Assembly (NCBI GenBank): GCA_964648335.1
Contig: CAZYLZ010000007.1
Span: 1 to 64,000 of the forward strand
Source of the DNA: CAZYLZ01 sp964648335
GTDB lineage: Bacteria > Patescibacteriota > Minisyncoccia > Phycocordibacterales > UBA2100
Length of the DNA: 64,000 nt
Direction of reading: 5' to 3'
A program made the translations under genes and the position numbers. The notes under the pieces are model-generated. The model was not told the DNA's origin. It searched no databases and saw nothing but the letters and a program-made list of their open reading frames with translations. This document shows positions 58,362-64,000 of the stretch, in pieces. Within the stretch, counting starts at the first letter, position 1, and each line of letters opens with the position of its first letter.

Positions 58362-58850
58362 CTAGGTGCGAACGTTCTCGTAGGTGGCGCGCATGAACTG
58401 CCAGATTAGCGCGGCAAGTCCTGAGAGCAGTATCGTATCGCCCGCGTGTGCCGTTATGGTTTTGGCGAGGCCGTCGAACATGATGATGCGGCTTGTAAGC
58501 TCGACGCACCATGCGGTGAACATGAGTACGACAGCTGTCACAAACCCAAACACGAGGTGTGGCGTTATGCGTTCGAGCCGATACTTGAGCGACATCCGCA
58601 TCGACGCGTCAAACGGCTGGGTCTCGATATCGCCGAGTGCCCGCAGGGTGCGCGCGATGACTGCGAGGGCGGCAGCGCAGGTGCACCACGCCATGATTGC
58701 CATGCAGAGATTGATCTCGTATTCCGACGGGGTATGTCCGTTGAACCAGAGAATCTGGTAAGTGAAAACCGAAGCGCAGCCAACATATACCGCAGTCGCT
58801 ACGACCGCACACGCCAGATGTAGGAGCGGTCGTTTTAGAGTCGCAAACAT
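58362..58850 (-). CDS. Four-helix membrane protein, 162 residues, unknown
   Basis: A very strong AGGAGG lies 5 bases before the ATG. Four membrane helices (about residues 9-33, 45-65, 98-118, 135-152) and a basic cytoplasmic loop (~66-95). Not recognised. Its promoter region is shared with the divergent uvrC gene: TTGACG/TACAAT-like boxes on the minus strand overlap TTGCAT/TATAAT-like boxes on the plus strand at about 58865-58905. Confidence 0.7.
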   Translation of the reverse strand: MFATLKRPLLHLACAVVATAVYVGCASVFTYQILWFNGHTPSEYEINLCMAIMAWCTCAAALAVIARTLRALGDIETQPFDASMRMSLKYRLERITPHLVFGFVTAVVLMFTAWCVELTSRIIMFDGLAKTITAHAGDTILLSGLAALIWQFMRATYENVRT

Positions 58851-58913
58851 GGGTACCTCCTATTGCATCTGATACGCATATTGTAATATAATGCGCACCT
58901 CGTCAATAGCGCC

Positions 58914-60230
58914 ATGAACCGCGATATATTCGATACGCTTGGTTTCCCCGACACCCCTGGTGTGTATTTTTGGCGCGCTGCAAACGGGGACATATTGTAT
59001 GTAGGAAAGGCGACGTCATTACGCGATCGCGTGCGCAGCTACTTTGCTTCTGACATCCACGTCACGCGCGGAGACCGCATCCGACAGATGGTCGACGAAG
59101 CCGCGACCATCACCTTCGAAGAGACCGACTCGGTCCTCGAAGCGCTCATCCTCGAGGCGAACCTCATCAAGTGCCACCAGCCGCCGTATAATGTCGCCGA
59201 ACGCGATAACAAGAGTTTTAACTATCTCGTGATCACGAACGAAGCGTTCCCACGCGTTCTGGTAGTACGCGGCCGCGAGCTGTTTCAAGAATGGAACGAC
59301 AAAGATATCAAGTCGCTCTACGGACCCTTTCCCAACGGCGGCGCGCTGAAAGACGCGATGAAGCTCGTGCGCAAGATCTTCCCGTTTCGCGACAAGTGCG
59401 TGCCCTTCGAAGCTTCAGCGAAGAAGAGCATGCCCTTCGAAGCTATAGCGAAGAAGAGCGTGTCCTTCGTAGCTTCCGCGAAGAAGGAGAAACCCTGCTT
59501 CAACAAGCAGCTGGGCCTTTGTCCTGGCGTCTGCGACGGTTCGTTTACGAAAGCAGAGTATGCACGGACAATCCGCAACATATCGCTCCTCTTTAGCGGC
59601 AAGAAGGTAACGCTGTTGAAGACACTCGAGCGCGAGATGAAAGCGGCCGCCAAGAAAGAAGCCTTCGAGTCAGCACGCGAACTCAAGCGGCAGGTGATGG
59701 CCCTTACACACATTCGCGACATCTCGCTCGTGTCCGACGAGATGCGCATGTCGACCGGCGGCGGCGGGGTGCGAATCGAATGCTACGACATCGCACATAC
59801 ATCAGGAACCGAGACGGTCGGAGTTATGGTAGCGGTCGTAGACGGAGTTCCTGCAAAATCCCAGTACCGCAAGTTTAAAATCCGCGGGGTGGGGAACAAC
59901 GATACGGCGGCACTAGCCCAGATGCTCTCTCGGCGGCTCGCACATAGCGAGTGGCCGCTCCCGCGTGTGTTTGTCGTCGATGGTGGTAAGGGGCAGCTCA
60001 ACGCCATGCAAAAGGTGCTTTCTGATGCCGGGGTCGCGATCCCGCTTGTAGGTGTGGTAAAGGACGATAGGCACCGCCCGGTCGGAATCATCGGCGACCC
60101 GCAAGCCGCAAAAATCTACGAAAAAGAGGCTCTTTTGGCCGATGCCGAGGCACATCGCTTTGCCATAAGCTGGCACCGTAAGCGGCGCCAAGAGGCGGGG
60201 GGTTTGACAAAAACAAAGAAAGGAGTATAA
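58914..60230 (+). CDS. uvrC: Excinuclease ABC subunit C, short form
   Basis: UvrC makes both incisions in excision repair. 438 residues: N-terminal GIY-YIG nuclease (PGVYFWRAANGDILYVGKAT), Cys cluster CFNKQLGLCPGVC, a UVR segment (EAFESARELKRQVMAL) and the RNase H-like 5'-incision domain (IECYDIAHTSGTETVGVMV, VVDGGKGQLNAM, VVKDDRHR). It stops after that domain and lacks the C-terminal helix-hairpin-helix pair of ~600-residue UvrC proteins. Residues ~163-192 are an in-frame triple repeat (see repeat at 59400). ATG with no Shine-Dalgarno site. Confidence 0.96.
   Translation: MNRDIFDTLGFPDTPGVYFWRAANGDILYVGKATSLRDRVRSYFASDIHVTRGDRIRQMVDEAATITFEETDSVLEALILEANLIKCHQPPYNVAERDNKSFNYLVITNEAFPRVLVVRGRELFQEWNDKDIKSLYGPFPNGGALKDAMKLVRKIFPFRDKCVPFEASAKKSMPFEAIAKKSVSFVASAKKEKPCFNKQLGLCPGVCDGSFTKAEYARTIRNISLLFSGKKVTLLKTLEREMKAAAKKEAFESARELKRQVMALTHIRDISLVSDEMRMSTGGGGVRIECYDIAHTSGTETVGVMVAVVDGVPAKSQYRKFKIRGVGNNDTAALAQMLSRRLAHSEWPLPRVFVVDGGKGQLNAMQKVLSDAGVAIPLVGVVKDDRHRPVGIIGDPQAAKIYEKEALLADAEAHRFAISWHRKRRQEAGGLTKTKKGV
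59400..59489 (+). repeat. Three 30-base in-frame repeats inside uvrC
   Basis: Three tandem units encode VPFEASAKKS, MPFEAIAKKS and VSFVASAKKE. Each unit contains CTTCG and CGAAG, so each can form a small hairpin. The insert sits between the GIY-YIG domain and the Cys cluster, in a linker that tolerates length change. It resembles palindromic elements that insert in frame into genes (as Rickettsia palindromic elements do), but membership in a known family cannot be shown here. Confidence 0.85.
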
Positions 60231-60231
60231 T
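60204..60231 (+). promoter_or_regulatory. Consensus promoter at the 3' end of uvrC
   Basis: TTGACA, 16-base spacer, TATAAT: both hexamers perfect. The -10 covers the uvrC stop codon, so an ATG at 60230 cannot start this transcript and the gene begins at 60281. Confidence 0.9.
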
Positions 60232-60280
60232 GCTGTTTAGTACGCAGAAAGATCCCGTAGCAACATCAGGAGATAAGACC

Positions 60281-60604
60281 ATGGATCTCGTTGCACAACA
60301 GATTCAGTCGCTCGAATTCAAGATCGCTGCCGGCGAACAGCAGCTCGCTGCTATCGCGACGGTAGAGCCTGAGCTCGCGCAGAATCTCTTCGGTCATTCC
60401 CAACAGGCGGCGCATCTGAGGCATGGGTTGAACGGCCTCGACATGATCGCGTTCAATCGCATCACGGCGGGCAAGGTCAAAGCCGACACCGTCGCTCACC
60501 GCGCGGAAATCGCTCGGCTCGAATCACTCGCTGGCCTTGCGCGCGCCGCCGAGAACGAGAAGATCAACAATCAACGAGCCGACGACTACTTCCGCAACAG
60601 GTAA
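60281..60604 (+). CDS. Hypothetical helical protein, 107 residues
   Basis: The ATG at 60281 (MDLVAQQIQS) follows AGGAG and a perfect promoter; the earlier ATG at 60230 lies inside the -10 box. The product is entirely helical and charged, with heptad-like leucines in QSLEFKIAAGEQQLAAI and EIARLESLAGLARAAENEK, so a short coiled-coil hairpin is likely. No family recognised. The strong promoter and terminator suggest high expression. Confidence 0.75.
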   Translation: MDLVAQQIQSLEFKIAAGEQQLAAIATVEPELAQNLFGHSQQAAHLRHGLNGLDMIAFNRITAGKVKADTVAHRAEIARLESLAGLARAAENEKINNQRADDYFRNR

Positions 60605-60617
60605 TCGCAACCTCCTC

Positions 60618-60656
60618 GACCCCCGACCGATTCATTTCGGTCGGGGGTCATTTTTT
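60618..60656 (+). terminator. Terminator of the 107-residue gene
   Basis: GACCCCCGACCG / CGGTCGGGGGTC then ATTTTTT. Confidence 0.93.
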
Positions 60657-60689
60657 ATGTACGTTCTTGCGAGGTGATATACTTTTGCC

Positions 60690-61673
60690 ATGTCTCGCAC
60701 CACCGTCGGTGTGCTTCGCGGAGGAAACTCGAGCGAATACGATCTCTCGTTAAAGACGGGAGCTTCTGTCATACGCGCGCTACCGCCACAACTCTACGAT
60801 GTTCGCGATATTTTAGTAGATAAAAAGGGAGGGTGGCATGTCCGTGGTTTGCCGTCAGACCCTGTCAACGCCCTGCGGCAGCTCGACGTTGCTATCAACG
60901 CCATGCACGGCGGCATCGGCGAAGATGGAACCATCGGGCGCCTTTTCGAAACGGTGCACGTGCCGTATACCGGATCGCGACCACATGCGTCGGCTGCTGC
61001 GCTCAACAAGCCGATGACGCGTGCACTCCTAACGCAGGCGAAGGTCCGTATGCCGCAGGCAAGCATCTTTAAGGTAGATGAAGATCGCGATACGGCCGAC
61101 ATGTCGCGCCAGGTACTCTCACAATTTGCGCCGCCCTATGTGGTAAAACCGGCAGCCGAGGGATCGTCGTTCGGTGTCCGCATCGCACCGACGGTCTACC
61201 AGCTGCCCGATCTTATCGCAGACGTGTTGGACGATTATGGCACTGCGATAGTCGAGCAGTACATACGCGGCACCGAAGCGACCGTCGGCGTCATCGAAGG
61301 CTTTCGTGGCGAGCGGCTCTATGCGCTGCCGCCCTCCGAAGTCCGCTTTGCGACAGTTCCCAATACGACGCGCACAATTGCGGGATGGCATCATATCGAC
61401 ACATCACACCATGCGCCAATCGAGCATTTTTCGCAATCGCAGAAAGACTCGCTCATGCGTACTGCCAAAATCGCGCACGACGTCCTGGGCCTCTCACACT
61501 ACTCGCGTGCCGATTTTATCGTTACACCCAATGGACTGTATCTGCTCGAGGTAAATGCGCTCCCGGCACTGCACGAGGCGGCGCCGTTTGTTATAGCGCT
61601 CGACTCGGTCGGAGCATCGTTGCTGCATTTCTTAGAACACGCGATAGAACTGGCACTGCACCGAGGGCGATGA
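60690..61673 (+). CDS. ddl: D-alanine--D-alanine ligase
   Basis: Ddl joins two D-alanines for the peptidoglycan stem peptide. 327 residues, ATP-grasp fold: VLRGGNSSEYDLSL, INAMHGGIGEDGTIGRLFE, PYVVKPAAEGSSFGV (ATP lysine), ATVGVIEG and EVNALPAL near the end (usual EVNTxPG). The altered last motif makes it somewhat divergent, but the order of motifs is intact. TATACT ends exactly 6 bases before the ATG; leaderless type. It overlaps the pterin dehydratase gene by ATGA. Confidence 0.9.
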   Translation: MSRTTVGVLRGGNSSEYDLSLKTGASVIRALPPQLYDVRDILVDKKGGWHVRGLPSDPVNALRQLDVAINAMHGGIGEDGTIGRLFETVHVPYTGSRPHASAAALNKPMTRALLTQAKVRMPQASIFKVDEDRDTADMSRQVLSQFAPPYVVKPAAEGSSFGVRIAPTVYQLPDLIADVLDDYGTAIVEQYIRGTEATVGVIEGFRGERLYALPPSEVRFATVPNTTRTIAGWHHIDTSHHAPIEHFSQSQKDSLMRTAKIAHDVLGLSHYSRADFIVTPNGLYLLEVNALPALHEAAPFVIALDSVGASLLHFLEHAIELALHRGR

Positions 61674-61996
61674 ACGATCTTGCAAGCACACACTGCGTAC
61701 CGTGCGAAGGCGGCGCGATGCCGATGCAGATATCCGAGGCCGAGGCGTATGTAGCCAAGGTTCCGGGTTGGACGCTCTCGCGCGATGCGCGGCTCATCAG
61801 TCGCGAATACATTTTCAAGAACTTCAAAGACGCGCTTGCGTTCGTAAACAAAGTGGGTGCCCTGGCCGAGTCCGAAGGTCATCATCCCGACATCTATCTG
61901 GGCTGGGGAAAGGTGGATATCGAGATCTGGACTCACAAGATAGCCGGACTCTCAAAAAGCGACTTCGTGCTCGCCGCAAAGATAGATTTATTATAA
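61670..61996 (+). CDS. 4a-hydroxytetrahydrobiopterin dehydratase (PCD/DCoH) family
   Basis: 108 residues: helix-strand fold with GWTLSRDARLISREYIFKNF, FVNKVGALAESEGHHPDIYLGWGKVDIEIWTH and GLSKSDFVLAAKID, including the catalytic EGHHPD histidines. In organisms without aromatic hydroxylases it may act on pterins in molybdopterin or folate metabolism, or serve another role; none of those genes is here. Coupled to ddl by ATGA overlap. Two cysteines in the N-terminal extension (THCVPCEGG) are common in CPR-type members. Confidence 0.92.
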   Translation: MNDLASTHCVPCEGGAMPMQISEAEAYVAKVPGWTLSRDARLISREYIFKNFKDALAFVNKVGALAESEGHHPDIYLGWGKVDIEIWTHKIAGLSKSDFVLAAKIDLL

Positions 61997-61998
61997 AA

Positions 61999-62039
61999 AC
62001 CCCGCGCATAAGTGCTGCTGACAGCCTTATGCGCGGGGT
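61999..62039. terminator. Bidirectional terminator
   Basis: ACCCCGCGCATAAG / CTTATGCGCGGGGT with a 13-base loop, between convergent genes. Confidence 0.92.
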
Positions 62040-62044
62040 AGAGT

Positions 62045-63388
62045 TTAGTGGGCGACCGATCGGATGGACTTTTCGATGCTCTCGGCAATCGCGCCGTTTT
62101 GCCGTGCGCAATCGCTTTCGACCATGATCCGAACCATCGACTCGGTCCCCGAGTTGCGTACCAAGACGCGGCCACGCTTGGCGAGTGTTTTCTCGGCCAC
62201 CCTGATCGAATCCTTCACCTTCTTGTCGTCGATCGCGGTCTTGGGGATGCCGCGGACATTGACTAGAAGCTGTGGGACCGGGGTGAACTTGTGGCAGACC
62301 TCGCTTGCTTTGCGTCCGTCCTTCTTGATGACGGCCAAAAGCTGCAATGCCGCGACAAGTCCGTCTCCGGTCGTCGAATAATCGGAGCAGATGATGTGCC
62401 CTGATTGTTCGCCTCCTAAGTTGTATCCGAGCTCTCGCATTTTTTCGATGACGTAGCGATCGCCGACCTGCGAGCGGACCATGGGTACCTTGAGCGTGTT
62501 CGTAAGATACCGCTCAAGACCCAGGTTCGACATCACGGTCGTCACGACGCCGCCGGTAAGACGTCCTCTCTCACAGAGAGAGGACGCGATCAAGGCGATG
62601 ATTTGATCGCCATCGACGACCTGACCCTTCTCGTCGAGGATGATAACGCGGTCTGCGTCGCCATCGAGAGCGATACCGAGGTCTGCTTTTTCCATGAGAA
62701 CGCGTGCAGCAGCGGTCTGCCAATGCATCGAACCCACGCCATCGTTGATGTTACGACCGTCAGGATTGACTCCAATCAAGCTCAGCGAAAAGCCAAGCTC
62801 CTTCAAGATGTCCGGAGCTACCTTGTAGGCGGCACCGTTGGCGCAATCGAGCACGACCTTGAGTCCTTCGAACGAGACATCGCGCGGCAGCGTGTACTTG
62901 ACCGATTCGATGTAGCGTCCCTGGACGTCTTTGATCCGCTCGACACGACCCATACGCGCGGTACCTTGTACCGGATTGTCGGATAAGACGAGGTGCTCGA
63001 TCTGCGCTTCGACGGCATCAGAAAGCTTATAGCCGTCGGGGCCGAAGAGCTTGATGCCGTTGTCGCGCCATCCGTTATGCGATGCCGATATCATGACGCC
63101 GACATCGCACCGCATCGATTTGGTGATAGCAGCGATCGCAGGCGTCGGAAGAGGGCCCGTCAGAAGGACATCCATTCCCTGGGCAACGAGCCCTGCGGTG
63201 ATCCCCGTCTCGAGGGTATACCCCGATTCCCGTGGATCTTTGCCGATCAGCGCCATGTGACGATGGCCCGTGTTTTGGCTGGTAAACACCTGTCCTACTG
63301 CGCGGCCTACTTTGACGGCGAGTTCGGGAGTGAGTGTGGTACCGGCTTCGCCACGGATACCGTCCGTACCAAAGAGTTTTGCAGTCAT
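62045..63388 (-). CDS. glmM: Phosphoglucosamine mutase
   Basis: GlmM interconverts glucosamine-6-P and glucosamine-1-P for UDP-GlcNAc. 447 residues: LFGTDGIRGEAG start, phosphoserine loop VMISASHNGWRDNGIK, metal loop LDGDADRV, sugar loop GGEQSGHII and phosphate loop RNSGTESMVR. The start at 63388 (MTAKLFGTDG) has GAGGAG 6 bases upstream and a promoter at 63427-63454. Confident assignment. Confidence 0.97.
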   Translation of the reverse strand: MTAKLFGTDGIRGEAGTTLTPELAVKVGRAVGQVFTSQNTGHRHMALIGKDPRESGYTLETGITAGLVAQGMDVLLTGPLPTPAIAAITKSMRCDVGVMISASHNGWRDNGIKLFGPDGYKLSDAVEAQIEHLVLSDNPVQGTARMGRVERIKDVQGRYIESVKYTLPRDVSFEGLKVVLDCANGAAYKVAPDILKELGFSLSLIGVNPDGRNINDGVGSMHWQTAAARVLMEKADLGIALDGDADRVIILDEKGQVVDGDQIIALIASSLCERGRLTGGVVTTVMSNLGLERYLTNTLKVPMVRSQVGDRYVIEKMRELGYNLGGEQSGHIICSDYSTTGDGLVAALQLLAVIKKDGRKASEVCHKFTPVPQLLVNVRGIPKTAIDDKKVKDSIRVAEKTLAKRGRVLVRNSGTESMVRIMVESDCARQNGAIAESIEKSIRSVAH

Positions 63389-63426
63389 ATGAGTCTCCTC
63401 TAGTGGTTGTGTACCGACTGTCGGCA

Positions 63427-63454
63427 ACAGTACCCGATTGACCGCAGATGTCAA
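63427..63454 (-). promoter_or_regulatory. Promoter of glmM
   Basis: Minus strand TTGACA, 16-base spacer, TACTGT. Confidence 0.8.
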
Positions 63455-63476
63455 CGGTTTTATGTGTTTGTCAAAA

Positions 63477-63502
63477 AAGGCTGGCACTAGCGTGCCAGCC
63501 TT
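63477..63502 (-). terminator. Terminator overlapping the end of the 83-residue gene
   Basis: AAGGCTGGCAC / GTGCCAGCCTT with a T-run on the minus strand. The stop codon of the gene lies at the loop, so coding sequence forms half the stem. Confidence 0.9.
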
Positions 63503-63738
63503 ACCTCGAATGTTTCTATCTGTGGGTTGGTCAAGAACTCGGCAGCAAGTATGACACACTTGCTGCGTGCGATATCTTCACTCTCGCCATCGATTAGTAT
63601 TGTAAATAGGCGTGCTATCGCAAATGCTCCTATGTCATTTCTTCGACTCACCATATTCTTGAGTATGGCTTCGCTCTCGGGGTCAAAGGCTCCCACCTTA
63701 CGTCGCACCGTAATGGTAAGCAGGTAGCCTTGTTGCAC
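63487..63738 (-). CDS. Hypothetical protein, 83 residues, GTG start
   Basis: GTG at 63738 is chosen because GGAGG lies 6 bases upstream; the frame extends much further but without signals and with unlikely composition. Upstream boxes TTGTCC/TAGACT may be the promoter. The product starts with strands (GYLLTITVRRKVGAF), continues with a helix and ends ETFEVRLAR. It is soluble. No family recognised. Confidence 0.65.
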   Translation of the reverse strand: MQQGYLLTITVRRKVGAFDPESEAILKNMVSRRNDIGAFAIARLFTILIDGESEDIARSKCVILAAEFLTNPQIETFEVRLAR

Positions 63739-64000
63739 GGACGTCCTCCATGGTCGGCCTGAGTAGAGTCTACCAACAAATCGTTGACGGACAAATTTAA
63801 ATAATGACGTACTCCCTGGGCTATCGGTTGAGGTGTGCGTCATAATTTTTGTGGACACAAATAACAGCGCGCCGTCGCGATATAGATACCACTTTGTGGT
63901 CACGAATATTCTCCACCTCGTCAGGTGAAGAATTTCTCGACCCCGACTCGCGGTTTGGCTTGCTAGCCAAACATCGCTGTGCCTTCCACAAACACACAAA
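63739..64000. other. Window end with no supported gene
   Basis: Apart from the likely promoter of the 83-residue gene near 63755-63805, I see only a short inverted repeat (GTTTGGC / GCCAAAC near 63953-63971) and no reading frame with start signals. A gene or RNA continuing beyond the window cannot be excluded. Confidence 0.4.

Noticed and set aside
59400..59489. CRISPR-like direct repeats
   Set aside because: Three adjacent 30-base units without spacers, in frame within uvrC, and no cas genes in the window.
1..64000. TGA recoded as glycine (as in some CPR lineages)
   Set aside because: TGA ends many genes at family-correct lengths and does not occur inside conserved ones.
1..64000. tRNA or rRNA genes, integrases, transposases
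   Set aside because: None could be supported anywhere in the window, so no prophage or insertion element is claimed.

Overview
The window looks like a chromosome segment of a Candidate Phyla Radiation (Patescibacteria, Paceibacteria-like) bacterium of moderately high GC. The evidence is compact genes, short versions of universal enzymes, many small membrane proteins of unknown function, DUF4349, SIMPL, DedA and Big/SdrD-B type secreted proteins, monoderm-style anchored foldases and no biosynthetic pathways beyond the core. The placement is inference; there is no rRNA or tRNA gene here to settle it. TGA is used as a normal stop, so the genetic code appears standard.

Layout. 1-2.6 kb: MacAB-like exporter (permease end, ATPase, adaptor). 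2.6-7 kb: a string of minus-strand single-gene units (unknown proteins, a YjlB-type cupin, two membrane-anchored J-domain proteins) around a membrane protein and a cyclophilin. 7-8.2 kb: metK with a SAM-I riboswitch and a 2-base frameshift. 8.3-11.5 kb: an AT-richer, defence-like island with a MazG-like pyrophosphohydrolase, a GIY-YIG/helicase/LexA-protease fusion, and a membrane-anchored Mrr-type nuclease. 11.6-26.7 kb: DUF1993, matrixin protease, rhodanese, DUF4349, DUF1150, pseudouridine synthase, MsrB, a kinase-fold phosphotransferase, an ABC importer pair, a histone H1-like protein, two secreted Ig/SdrD-B proteins, and queA and tgt. 26.8-39.8 kb: the most unusual region, a six-gene operon of unrecognised proteins around an AAA+ ATPase, followed by a Nudix-derived regulator, a J-domain/pseudokinase fusion, a von Willebrand A protein and a divergent adenylosuccinate synthetase homologue, with a five-copy GTAC array in the control region. 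39.9-48.9 kb: thioredoxin/CcdA redox pair, small membrane proteins, HAD, SIMPL, tyrS, FKBP. 49-60.3 kb: uvrB, murB, a candidate structured RNA, uvrA, a phospholipid operon and uvrC. 60.3-64 kb: ddl, a pterin dehydratase, glmM.

Expression. Two styles of gene start coexist. Many housekeeping genes have a TANNNT -10 box ending exactly 6 bases (sometimes 7-9) before the start codon and no Shine-Dalgarno sequence, which predicts leaderless mRNAs. Others, mostly hypothetical proteins and the 27-38 kb cluster, have clear -35/-10 promoters, strong AGGAGG-like sites and intrinsic terminators, many as isolated minus-strand units.

How the genes work together. MetK supplies SAM (with riboswitch feedback) for QueA, which with Tgt makes queuosine precursors in tRNA. 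UvrA, UvrB and UvrC form a complete though shortened excision-repair set. MurB, Ddl and GlmM belong to peptidoglycan synthesis. The CDP-alcohol transferase, CdsA and PlsC suggest some phospholipid synthesis. Cyclophilin, FKBP, MsrB, thioredoxin/CcdA and the J proteins serve folding and redox repair, largely at or outside the membrane. The two candidates for a new system are the LexA-autoprotease helicase/nuclease island at 8.3-11.5 kb and the AAA+/J-pseudokinase/vWA cluster at 26.8-39.8 kb.
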